The position numbers and the translations under genes were made by a program. The notes under the pieces are model-generated. The model searched no databases. It saw only the letters and a program-made list of their open reading frames with translations, and was not told the DNA's origin. A stretch of DNA of 45,831 nucleotides from UBA6244 sp041582875 (lineage in GTDB: Bacteria; Bacteroidota; Bacteroidia; Bacteroidales; F082): assembly GCA_041582875.1 (NCBI GenBank), contig JBFHGX010000015.1:1-45831 (forward strand). Reading direction: 5' to 3'. Shown here piece after piece: positions 18,022 through 27,500 of the stretch; position 1 is the first letter of the stretch; every line of letters starts with the position of its first letter.

Positions 18022-18070
18022 AAAAAAAAAAACGGGATACCGCCTAAAGGGCGGTATCCCGATTTTTTTT
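18022..18070. terminator. Intrinsic terminator of paralogue 2
   Basis: 12-base-pair GC-rich perfect stem, arms 18033-18044 and 18050-18061, 5-base loop. An 11-base A-run (18022-18032) gives the U-tract for the minus-strand gene, and eight T follow on the other side, so it could work in both directions. Confidence 0.9.
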
Positions 18071-18079
18071 GTTGAATTG

Positions 18080-21000
18080 TTATTTTCTGATAATCAGCTT
18101 TTCACTCGTTGAGATATTATCTCCGGTAACGACTAGTTGATATACGCCGGCTGCAAAACTGGATAAATCGAGTTGATGTACTCCCGACCTTAAAATTTCT
18201 ATATCTTTTTGTTCCAAAACAGATTTACCATTTAAGTTGATCAGTTGAAGGGTCACTTTTTGATTGACCAAACTCTTCATTTCAACGTTAAAAATCCCGG
18301 CTCCCGGATTAGGATAAACTTTCATGCTGATGGCTTTCTGTTCATCAATGGAGCTGCAATTTTTGAACTCAACACTCACTTCTGCAGTGCTCACGCAACC
18401 TGCTTCTGAAGTTACTTCAACGGCAATAGCTTGAGTTCCGTAACCAAATCCGGCAGTATCTACTACAATAGTTTGTGTTGTTTCTCCATTCGACCATAAG
18501 TAAGTGGCTCCTGGGTTTCCTGCATCAAACAACACATTTCCACCACCACAAAGTACGGTGTCAGCTCCCAGACTAACCTGAGGTAAAGTGGCAAAATTAA
18601 GGAGAATGGTATCGCGTGTAGCGCAGCCATTTTCATTGGTTACCTCTACCCAAACAGTGGTTAATCCGCTTCCCTCAGCTACAATGGTTTGTGTTGATTC
18701 ACCTGTTGACCAAATAAACGACGACCCTTCATTTTCAGCATTCAGACTGAATTGATTATCTCCGCAAAGGACTTCATCAGGACCTAAATTGACTTCAGGA
18801 TTATCAAATACAACCACTGAAATTTCAGCTTCATTGGTAAAGTCTCCATCGCTTACCGCCACGAGATAGGTGGTATTTTCTGTTGGATTGACGGTAGGAT
18901 TCTGCTCATTGGAGGTAAATCCTTCGGGGATAGAAGACCAGATATAGTTATAAACTCCTGTTCCTCCTGATGGAGAAGCATTTAACTGGCTAGATTCTCC
19001 AATACAAATTTGTTCAGGATCGGCACTAACCATAACGCTTAAATCACTAACAATCATTGTTAAATCTACATGCAGAACACCCGTGTTAATGTCATTTGAA
19101 ACATAGGCCAAATCTTCAAGATACCAACCATTGGTAAGTCCATTTGAGTTAAAGGTGAGCGATATTTCCAAAGAATCGCCAACAGGCACAATTCCTGATT
19201 CCGGATTAACAGTCAACCAGTCTTCGTACATCACGGAATAATCTTCCACTTCTCCGTATTCTGAATCACCGCTTGGTTCAGCTTTTCCGGATGGACCTAC
19301 CAAACGAATGCGCATGATGGTATTTCCTTGTACTCCTCCTTTTGGAGGCACAATGTTTCCTTCGAAAGAAGTGTAATTGTTGTTGGCGGACAGCGCAATA
19401 GGGGGTTCATCAAATTCGCGGTTCTGATTCCAATCAATCCATACAAATACCTGATCTCCTTGATAACCATTGCGGTTTTCAACAACAATGGGATACGATA
19501 CTCCGGCACGCATGCGGGTGATAAAATCAGAATAATTGCTGTAGAAATCAGAGCCTGAAGTGTTGTTGATGTTTCCAAATTTTACTTTACTGATGTACTC
19601 ATCGCCACCACCTTGGGCAGCAGCGTATTCATTGATATTGGTTCTGGATTTGAAAGGTGACAGCTCAAAATTGAGGTCGAGAACACCTGTGTTTTTAATT
19701 TTCAGCGTACGTTCTTCTATTTGTTCAGGTTCCATATTCACGGTAATATCCTGAGGTGTAATTTCAATTTTTGATGACCCATATTGAGTCATATCACTTA
19801 CTGATGGCGATTCGGTACTGCCGTAATCAGCACTTACTTCGTAGGTGTAATAACCATAATCGGAAAGTTGATCTTCGTATGAAGTTTCGGTAGAAGTGCC
19901 AATAAAAGTGCCATTGCGGTAGATGTTAAAATACTGGAACCCAACACTGGGGTCAAAACTCCAAATGAGACTTGCTAGACCATTGTCTTGATTTACAGTA
20001 GCGTTGAGCGAAGTGGGTGTATGTACATCAATGGTTTCGAATACTGATACGTAGGTCATGGCCGTTCCTGTACGGTTGTCAGTCCAGGCAGGGTACACCT
20101 TTCCATCGCTGGCATGAATAGCCAGATAATCGCCAAAATAGCCTGAGGCTAAACCAGGAATTGGAGACGGTGTAAAAGCTACATCACTTACTTTAAAATC
20201 TTCCCAGGTTTCACCGGCATCGGTTGAAACTGCTACCCAGGCTTCTGCCTGATTAGGAGCTGTATTGCGATTGTCGTAAAAAATGGCGCTAATAATACCA
20301 TTGGAAGCATCACAGGTAATCCATGGTAAATAGTGTGCTTTTCCTTCGCCAATGGGATCCTGATTCACCCTGATGGGATCACCAAAAGTAACACCTCCAT
20401 CTGTGGATTTAATCATGTATACATCTCGATCGCTTCCGGTGTTAATACCAGGTACACCTACATTGGTCCAGGATACATAAATATTACCGCTATTGGGTCC
20501 ATCACTGATATCAACCGCCATGGTAGGGAAGGAGTTTACGCGCATGTTTTGAGGAACTTCAGAATTTCTTATTCCTTTGATGTTGGTGATGATACGGTAG
20601 GAAGGTTCCCATGTGGCACCGCCATCTAAAGAGCGGGCAAAACCAATGGCTTTTTCATCTTGAGGCCAACCATCGTAAATGGTCCAAACAGCATAAACCT
20701 CCCCATTGGGTCCTGTACTAAGATTAACTCCCTGATTATGACTTCCTGCAGAAACGCCATAGCTTAATACAATTTTTGAATCCCAGGTTTCGCCACGATC
20801 AGTTGAACGTTTTACCACCACTTGATTGTTGGCATTACCTCCAAAGTCAGTCCAAGCATTGTATAAGTAGTTCTCGTAGGGACTTCCTTCTTTTGCATCA
20901 ATCCACATGTGGTTTTTGTCAGCCAAGTCGTTAAATCCGTTGCCTGGTTTTGGTGCAACCTGTACCTTGGTCCAAGTGGCACCTTGGTCGTCAGAATAGG

Positions 21001-21538
21001 AAATATCCTGACCACTGCTGGTACCAATGTATCCGATATACCAACGACCATCTGTGCCAATACATGAAGCTGGGTCTCCGCTGTTACTTCCGTTAGGACC
21101 CTGAATACTTCCTCCCCAGGTTTCTGCCAAATCCGTTGTATAAAGGTAGTCGGCACCATATACTGATCCACCGCTGGCCGGAGTCGAATTGTTTGAATTT
21201 AACGCCACCATATTGTTTTTTGGATCAATAAAAATGGAGTTTTCACTTTGGGTTGAAGGATCGCCTGTAACAGGAACGTCAGGAGAATCTTCAATTTTTA
21301 CCATTCTGGAATGAATTTTACTTCCGGTAAAAATTGCCTGTGGAACTTCTACTTCAGGATTTAATACGGCCAATCCTTTATCAGCCATCCGTTTCCAATA
21401 GCCATTGTTGTCGACACGTGTATTAACCTGAGCTCTTTTTTCTCGCTCCGATTGGGCATTATTACTAATCGCCCAGTTCAACGATAGGCCGCCAATGATT
21501 ATAAAAATTCCAATGACGAATAGGGTAGTTTTTTTCAT
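18080..21538 (-). CDS. Large T9SS cargo: Asp-box propeller, Fn3, GEVED and two Ig modules (paralogue 2)
   Basis: 1152 residues from ATG 21538; the earlier ATG at 21580 lies inside the TAATTTTG promoter box and is rejected. Same order as its neighbour: signal MKKTTLFVIGIFIIIGG; Asp-box propeller (SDDQGATW, STDRGETW, SLDGGATW, STDGGVTF, STDAGETW); Fn3-like domain; GEVED domain (IDWNQNREFDEPP ... GEVEDYSVMY); beta domain; Ig/PKD-like modules; sorting domain from VYPNPGAGIF. It differs by having two tandem copies of the 'LG.D..LCG ... WS.GE.TQTIV' module where paralogue 1 has one, which accounts for much of its extra length. Blocks such as FTPSPIPGLAS and AGSHNQGVNLS are almost identical in both. 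Probably cell-surface; ligand or substrate unknown. Confidence 0.8.
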   Translation of the reverse strand: MKKTTLFVIGIFIIIGGLSLNWAISNNAQSEREKRAQVNTRVDNNGYWKRMADKGLAVLNPEVEVPQAIFTGSKIHSRMVKIEDSPDVPVTGDPSTQSENSIFIDPKNNMVALNSNNSTPASGGSVYGADYLYTTDLAETWGGSIQGPNGSNSGDPASCIGTDGRWYIGYIGTSSGQDISYSDDQGATWTKVQVAPKPGNGFNDLADKNHMWIDAKEGSPYENYLYNAWTDFGGNANNQVVVKRSTDRGETWDSKIVLSYGVSAGSHNQGVNLSTGPNGEVYAVWTIYDGWPQDEKAIGFARSLDGGATWEPSYRIITNIKGIRNSEVPQNMRVNSFPTMAVDISDGPNSGNIYVSWTNVGVPGINTGSDRDVYMIKSTDGGVTFGDPIRVNQDPIGEGKAHYLPWITCDASNGIISAIFYDNRNTAPNQAEAWVAVSTDAGETWEDFKVSDVAFTPSPIPGLASGYFGDYLAIHASDGKVYPAWTDNRTGTAMTYVSVFETIDVHTPTSLNATVNQDNGLASLIWSFDPSVGFQYFNIYRNGTFIGTSTETSYEDQLSDYGYYTYEVSADYGSTESPSVSDMTQYGSSKIEITPQDITVNMEPEQIEERTLKIKNTGVLDLNFELSPFKSRTNINEYAAAQGGGDEYISKVKFGNINNTSGSDFYSNYSDFITRMRAGVSYPIVVENRNGYQGDQVFVWIDWNQNREFDEPPIALSANNNYTSFEGNIVPPKGGVQGNTIMRIRLVGPSGKAEPSGDSEYGEVEDYSVMYEDWLTVNPESGIVPVGDSLEISLTFNSNGLTNGWYLEDLAYVSNDINTGVLHVDLTMIVSDLSVMVSADPEQICIGESSQLNASPSGGTGVYNYIWSSIPEGFTSNEQNPTVNPTENTTYLVAVSDGDFTNEAEISVVVFDNPEVNLGPDEVLCGDNQFSLNAENEGSSFIWSTGESTQTIVAEGSGLTTVWVEVTNENGCATRDTILLNFATLPQVSLGADTVLCGGGNVLFDAGNPGATYLWSNGETTQTIVVDTAGFGYGTQAIAVEVTSEAGCVSTAEVSVEFKNCSSIDEQKAISMKVYPNPGAGIFNVEMKSLVNQKVTLQLINLNGKSVLEQKDIEILRSGVHQLDLSSFAAGVYQLVVTGDNISTSEKLIIRK

Positions 21539-21577
21539 GAGGGAATCTGTTAACTGATAATTACTAAATTTCACCGT

Positions 21578-21585
21578 CAAAATTA
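21578..21585 (-). promoter_or_regulatory. Bacteroidota -7 box of paralogue 2
   Basis: Minus-strand TAATTTTG, 39 bases before the ATG at 21538. The rest of the 21539-21835 spacer is AT-rich. Apart from this box and the buk terminator, I see nothing coding-like in it. Confidence 0.5.
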
Positions 21586-21804
21586 TATCAAATCAGATGA
21601 ATATGTTAAGAATTAACAATATATTATCAAAAAAAGCAGATAACCATAAAAGAATCCCTCAAAAAATAGGTGGGTTTTCTTGCAAGCGGAAAAAAGCTTT
21701 TGGTTGCAAATCAAAGGGATAAATGAGAAAGTCCGAAACTTTAATAACACGGTTTGGAAAAGGTTAGTCTACCAATTGTACATGATCATTAATAGGCAAA
21801 CAGT

Positions 21805-21826
21805 AAAAAAATCGGACTTTCCGGAT
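21805..21826 (-). terminator. Possible intrinsic terminator of ptb-buk
   Basis: Ten bases after the buk stop, the minus strand reads a short stem ATC-CGGA/TCCG-AT with one bulged C and a 3-base loop, followed by a run of seven U. The stem is short, hence moderate confidence. Confidence 0.45.
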
Positions 21827-21835
21827 GAAAAAAAA

Positions 21836-22912
21836 TTACGTATATTCTTTTATCTCGCCCTCACCCAATGCTGCACGTAATCCATTGGAGGCAAGCGCTT
21901 TCATTTCGTCTTCGCCCGGATATACATGAACCGGTGCAAATCGATGGATATAGGAAATGATTTGATTGACAAAGTATTTGTCGTGGGCAATACCACCGGT
22001 AATCAGGATGCCATCAATTTCACCATGAAGCACAGCAGCCATCGAGCCTACTTCCTTGGCCACCTGATAGGCCATTCCATCATAGATGTATTTGGCTTCG
22101 GTGTCACCGTTTTGTGCTCTTTGTTCCACCTCATAGGCACTGTTGGTTCCCAGATATGCTACCAAACCACCTTCACCTTTAATCATTTTGAGGACTTCCT
22201 TTTGGGTGTATTTTCCACCAAAACAAAGTCTGACCAAATCGCCTACAGGCAAGGTGCCGGTGCGTTCAGGTGAGTATGGACCATCGCCATCCAAACCTTG
22301 ATTTACATCGACAACACGACCATGTTTGTGTGCACCAACGGTAATTCCTCCACCCAAATGGACAACAATCAGGTTTAAGTCTTCATACTTGCGCATGATG
22401 GATTTGGCATGTTGCCTAGCAACCGCTTTTTGATTGAGCGCGTGGAAAATAGAACGGCGAGGTAACAATGGATGACCCGACAATCGGGCCAAATCGTCCA
22501 GTTCGTCAACCACAACCGGATTGGTTATGTAGGCTTCGGCATTGGGCAACGATTGTGCAATGTCCCAAGCAATTAGTCCGCCAAGGTTGCTCGCATGTTC
22601 GCCATAAGCACAACTTTCGAGATCGTGACGCATTTTATCGTTTACGGCAATAATACCCGATTCTACAGGTTTAAGCAATCCACCTCTACCCATAATGACC
22701 GAAATGCTATTGACATCGATGTCTGCATCTTTGAGCTGATTTAGGATAAGCTGTTTACGAAACCCAAATTGCTTGGTAACCACATCATAGGGTTCAAGTT
22801 CTTCGGTGGTATGCCGGATGGTTTGAATAAATAAGGGGTTGGTGCCTTCGTAAACAGCAATTTTGGTGCTGGTAGAACCGGGGTTGATGGCAAGTATTCT
22901 GATTTCTTCCAT
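21836..22912 (-). CDS. buk: Butyrate kinase
   Basis: Acetokinase-family (ASKHA) kinase converting butyryl-phosphate (or branched-chain acyl phosphate) plus ADP to the acid plus ATP; 358 residues, normal for Buk. The phosphate-binding loop INPGSTSTK is at 9-17. LGGGITVGAHKHGRVVDVN and GDGPYSPERTG are typical of butyrate kinase rather than acetate kinase. Near the end ILITGGIAHDKYF is the adenosine motif. Located 27 bases after the phosphotransacylase gene on the same strand; together they make ATP by substrate-level phosphorylation. In Bacteroidota the pair may act on butyrate, isobutyrate or isovalerate; the sequence does not tell which. Confidence 0.92.
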   Translation of the reverse strand: MEEIRILAINPGSTSTKIAVYEGTNPLFIQTIRHTTEELEPYDVVTKQFGFRKQLILNQLKDADIDVNSISVIMGRGGLLKPVESGIIAVNDKMRHDLESCAYGEHASNLGGLIAWDIAQSLPNAEAYITNPVVVDELDDLARLSGHPLLPRRSIFHALNQKAVARQHAKSIMRKYEDLNLIVVHLGGGITVGAHKHGRVVDVNQGLDGDGPYSPERTGTLPVGDLVRLCFGGKYTQKEVLKMIKGEGGLVAYLGTNSAYEVEQRAQNGDTEAKYIYDGMAYQVAKEVGSMAAVLHGEIDGILITGGIAHDKYFVNQIISYIHRFAPVHVYPGEDEMKALASNGLRAALGEGEIKEYT

Positions 22913-22939
22913 GAGTTAGTGCTCAGTTTACAGAGGTTA

Positions 22940-23842
22940 TTATTTGGTGGTTAATGCCGCCAATGCAATAGAATAAAGTTTTGTTTTGGTGCTGTCGCCA
23001 CGTGACGACAATACTGCTGGAACTCTGGCTCCCACAACGATTGCCCCAAGCTCACTTCCTGCCAGTTTGGTATTGGTTTTGTAAAAAACATTACCTGCTT
23101 CGATGTTGGGAAATACCAAACAATCGGCATCACCGGCAACCTGGCCCGAAAGTTTTTTAATTTGGGCACTTTCCATGTCAATGGCAACATCCAATGCCAA
23201 AGGACCATCTACATCGGCACCTTTAATCTGACCTCTATCGGCCATTTTTGCGATAATAGCAGCATCAATCGAAGATTGCATTTTCAGGGATACTTGCTCA
23301 CTGGCGCCAATCAAAGCTACCTTGGGCTTTTCAACTCCCAACGACTTGGCTACGTGAATTAAATAGTTGGTGATGGCAATTTTTTCCTTTATTTCAGGAG
23401 CTGGAATAATGGCCACATCACCCACAACCAGCAACTTATGATAATTGGCGTTTTCGATAACGGTGACATGACTTAATACAGCCCCCGGATTCATTAAACC
23501 TTTTTCTTTGTTCAAAATAGCCCGCATGTATTTGTCGGTACTCACCAGCCCCTTCATTAATAAGTTTCCTTCGCCTGCATTAATCAACGCTACTGCTTTT
23601 TCGGCAGCTTTCATTTCGTCGGATTCGTGAACAATCCTGAACTTGTTAATATCAATACCTTCTTCTTGGCAAACCTGAGTAATAATCTGTTCATCACCCA
23701 CCAATGTTCCGGCCACAAGACCCAAGTCGATGGCCTGGCTAACTGCACTTATTGAGTGCGAATCATTGGCGTAAGCCGCAACTAGTATTTTTTTCTCCTG
23801 TGCCTTAAGCACTTGAAACATGTCGTCAAGTTTTTTTATCAT
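22940..23842 (-). CDS. ptb: Phosphate butyryltransferase
   Basis: Converts butyryl-CoA (or a similar short acyl-CoA) and phosphate to acyl-phosphate and CoA, the substrate for the adjacent kinase. 300 residues, the usual Ptb length; phosphate acetyl/butyryltransferase fold. Recognisable blocks are NLLMKGLVSTDKYMRA, GAVLSHVTV, IEAGNVFYKTNTKLAG and ARVPAVLSSRGDS. The start at 23842 is preceded by an exact -7 box at 23868-23875. First gene of a two-gene operon. Confidence 0.92.
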   Translation of the reverse strand: MIKKLDDMFQVLKAQEKKILVAAYANDSHSISAVSQAIDLGLVAGTLVGDEQIITQVCQEEGIDINKFRIVHESDEMKAAEKAVALINAGEGNLLMKGLVSTDKYMRAILNKEKGLMNPGAVLSHVTVIENANYHKLLVVGDVAIIPAPEIKEKIAITNYLIHVAKSLGVEKPKVALIGASEQVSLKMQSSIDAAIIAKMADRGQIKGADVDGPLALDVAIDMESAQIKKLSGQVAGDADCLVFPNIEAGNVFYKTNTKLAGSELGAIVVGARVPAVLSSRGDSTKTKLYSIALAALTTK

Positions 23843-23867
23843 GCTGATACCTTTGTTAAATAATTAA

Positions 23868-23875
23868 CAAAAATA
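23868..23875 (-). promoter_or_regulatory. Bacteroidota -7 box of ptb-buk
   Basis: Minus-strand TATTTTTG, 25 bases before the ptb ATG. It lies in the 248-base divergent spacer with the phosphatase gene. Confidence 0.5.
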
Positions 23876-24090
23876 CAAACATTGTTCGAAGTACATATGT
23901 TCTTTTTTGTTTTTACCATGAATTAATTGTGATGCAAACGATTGATATCTGAGTTTCTAGAGGTTATGTGGTTGAATCCGATGAAGAAATCAGGTGGTAA
24001 ACAAGCATTTTCAGTTTTGTTGCGTAAATCAATAGTTTTATATTTGTGGTATCGATTTCAAGAAAATAGTAACTTTACAAAAAAACCAAG

Positions 24091-24570
24091 TTGAAAAAGC
24101 GCGTTTTATTTGTATGTTTAGGCAATATTTGCCGATCGCCTTCGGCGGAAGCTGTTTTTAAAGGCATTGTCTCGCAAAATCATCAATCGGCATTGTTCGA
24201 AATTGATTCTGCCGGTACTTCAGGATATCATGCCGGAGAGCCTTCTGACTCGCGAATGCAACAGCATGCTATTAAACGCGGGTATCGCTTGACCTCTATT
24301 TCCCGTAAATTTGATCCTCTGTACGATTTTGACCATTTCGATGTTATTGTGGCGATGGATCAGGATAATATGCTCAATTTACGACAAATGGCACGTAACG
24401 AAAAGGATGTATCAAAACTACATTTGATGACAGATTTTGCCATTTCAGCTACCTATGGTGAAGTTCCAGATCCATATTATGGAGGATCACAGGGATTTGA
24501 AACGGTGCTTGATATCCTTGAAGATGCCGGGCAAGGTTTATATAAGCATATGAACAACCAACCCAGATAA
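24091..24570 (+). CDS. Low-molecular-weight protein-tyrosine phosphatase (TTG start)
   Basis: 159 residues. The P-loop C9-LGNIC-R15-S (CX5R) is at the N-terminus and the general acid Asp127 lies in VPDPYYGG, both needed for activity. The start must be the TTG at 24091. The CX5R loop begins at codon 9, an in-frame stop lies at 24070-24072, and no ATG exists between. A 7/8 -7-like box (TAACTTTA) is at 24070-24077. The gene is followed 24 bases later by the RND efflux gene on the same strand, so co-transcription is likely. Cytoplasmic; physiological substrate unknown. Arsenate reductase of the same fold is less likely because the VPDPYYGG acid loop is that of phosphatases. Confidence 0.88.
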   Translation: MKKRVLFVCLGNICRSPSAEAVFKGIVSQNHQSALFEIDSAGTSGYHAGEPSDSRMQQHAIKRGYRLTSISRKFDPLYDFDHFDVIVAMDQDNMLNLRQMARNEKDVSKLHLMTDFAISATYGEVPDPYYGGSQGFETVLDILEDAGQGLYKHMNNQPR

Positions 24571-24594
24571 AATTTACTCAAGATAACTCAACCC

Positions 24595-27500
24595 ATGCTA
24601 AACAAAATTATTCAATTCAGCATTGCAAACAAACTCATCGTATTGCTTTTTACGGCAACCATTGTGGGTTTTGGTTTGTATTCGCTTACACAAATCCCCA
24701 TTGGTGCCGTGCCTGATGTTACCAACAACCAGGTTCAGGTCATTACCACATCGCGCAATTTGTCAACGCTTGATGTGGAACAGTTTATTACCTATCCTGT
24801 AGAGCTTGAAATGGCAAACCTTCCGGGAGTTACCGAAATCAGATCCATTTCAAAATTCGGACTTTCCGTGGTAACCATTGTTTTTGAGGATGGAATGGGA
24901 ACTTTTCTTCCACGACAGTTAATTGCTGAAAAGCTGATTACTGCGGGCGAAAATATTCCTAAGGGTATGGGCGTACCGCAAATGGGACCCATTACAACCG
25001 GATTGGGCGAGATTTATCAGTATATCCTCGATACCAAACCAGGTTATGATTCTGTTTATTCTACCATGGAATTGCGTACCATTCAGGATTGGATAGTTAA
25101 GCGTCAACTTTCAGGTATTCAGGGTGTTGTTGAAATTAATACCTGGGGAGGATTTCTAAAGCAATACGAGGTGGCTGTTAGTCCAACCAAATTAAATTCC
25201 ATGGGAATTTCCATCAGTGAAATTTTTCAGGCACTTGAAAACAATAATGATGTGGCCGGTGGAGGTTACATCGAAAAAACCAATGAAAGTTATTTTATTC
25301 GGGGAGAAGGATTGGTAGGATCCATTGAGGATATTGAGAATATTGTGGTGAAAAACCTCAATAGCATGCCCATTTATATTAAGGATGTTGCTGTTGTTCA
25401 GGATGGATATGCTACCCGTTTTGGCGCCATTACAGGCAATGGTGAAGGCGAAAAGGTGCTTGGTCAGGTGATGATGTTGAAAGATGCCAATAGCAATAAG
25501 GTAATCGAAGATGTTAAAGCACGTGTGGCTGAGGTACAAAAAACCTTGCCGGAGGGTGTCATTATCAATCCGTTTCTCGAACGTAGTGAGCTCATCGGGA
25601 AAACAACCAGTACAGTGGTTGAAAACCTGGTTTTAGGTTGTCTGATTGTTATTTTTGTGGTTGTACTTTTACTGGGTAATTTACGATCGGGTTTGGTTAT
25701 TGCTTCCGTCATTCCGCTAAGTCTGTTGTTTGCACTGGGCATGATGTATATTTTTGGGGTAGATGCTAACCTGATGAGCCTCGGAGCAATCGACTTCGGA
25801 ATCATTATCGATGGTGCTGTAATTATTGTTGAATACATTGCCTTTAAAATTACCTCGCAAGGGAAGTTAATCGAAGCTGAAACCAAAGCAAATCAACGAG
25901 ATATCATAGATGGTATTACCTTGGAGAGTGCATCTAAAATGATGACTTCTGCCGTATTTGGCCAGTTGATTATCCTCATTGTTTTTATTCCTATATTATC
26001 TCTTACGGGTGTCGAAGGCAAGATGTTCAGGCCAATGGCCATGACTTTCAGTTTTGCCCTGATTGGCGCCATGATTTTTTGTTTTACCTACGTTCCGGTG
26101 GCCTCGGCTTTATTCTTGAGACCAGCGAAACCTTCCAAACGAAATATTTCGGCAAGATTGATGAATTTTATCACGTCAATGTACACTCCATCCATTGAAT
26201 TGGCCATGCGTTTTAAAAAGAGTGTATTAGGTGCGTCACTCATTTTGTTGTTATTCTCGGTGTTTATTTATACTACCATGGGTGGTGAATTTGTTCCAAC
26301 GCTGGATGAGGGCGACTTCGTTATTCAACCGGTATTGCGAACAGGAACTTCACTTAGCAGTACCATTGCCATTACAACGCGCATCGAAAAAATTCTGCTT
26401 GAAAACTTTCCTGAGGTTGATCAGGTGGTAAGCCGAATAGGAGCTGCTGAGGTGCCTACCGATCCAATGTCGATGGAAGAAAGTGATGTCATTATCAAGT
26501 TGAAACCAAAAAAGGAATGGGTATCGGCCAAAAGTAAAGATGAGCTGGCCGAGAAATTCATCGAGGCACTTTCTATCATCCCCGGAATTGAATATGAGTT
26601 TACTCAACCCATCGAGATGCGTTTCAATGAATTGATTACTGGTGTGAGAGCTGATATTGCCATTAAGGTTTTTGGTGAAGATTTGGATATTCTTTACGAT
26701 AAAGGGTTGGAAATCAAACAATTGGTTGAAGGTGTTCCGGGAGCTTCCGATGTGATTCTGGAAAAAGTGGCAGGTTTGCCACAGATGTCAATCAAATATG
26801 ACCGCCAAAAAATAGCGAAATATGGGTTGAATATCAAAGACCTTAACGATATCATTACCATGGGATTTGCAGGGGCTACAGCGGGAAATGTTTTTGAAGG
26901 CGAAAAGCGGTTCGATTTGGTGGTGCGGCTAGATAAGGCACACAGGAAAAATTTAAAGGATATTGAAACACTTCAAGTTCAGCTGCAAAACGGAAGGAAA
27001 GTTCCTATGAGTGAACTGGCGTTAATTGCCTACACCAGTGGTCCGGCCAAAATCTCACGCGATGATACCAAACGACGTATTGTGGTGGGAGTAAATGTGA
27101 GAAACACCGATTTACAAACGGTGGTTGAAGAAATTCAAAGTAAAATTGGTCAACAGGTTATTTTGCCATCAGGCTACACCATCGAATATGGGGGACAATT
27201 CGAAAATCTACAAAGTGCCAGCAAAAGATTAAAATTGGCTGTTCCTATTGCACTGTTGTTGATATTAATCATGTTACATTTTGCCTTTAAAAGTTTTAGG
27301 GAAGCCTTAATGGTTTTTTCAGCAATTCCATTATCCGCAGTGGGAGGGGTGTTGTTGCTGTGGATGCGTGGACTGCCCTTCAGTATTTCGGCTGGAGTTG
27401 GTTTTATTGCTCTATTTGGAATAGCCGTTTTAAACGGAATAGTCTTGATAGAGCATTTTAAGGAATTGAAAAAGAAAGGGATAACTGATGTAAACCAACG

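Noticed and set aside
13332..21538. Annotation of the two Asp-box proteins as sialidases
   Set aside because: Asp-boxes occur in many propellers; no FRIP-type arginine motif was seen.
21680..21880. 66-residue plus-strand frame in the spacer before buk
   Set aside because: Runs antisense into the buk end, no promoter box, no recognisable features.
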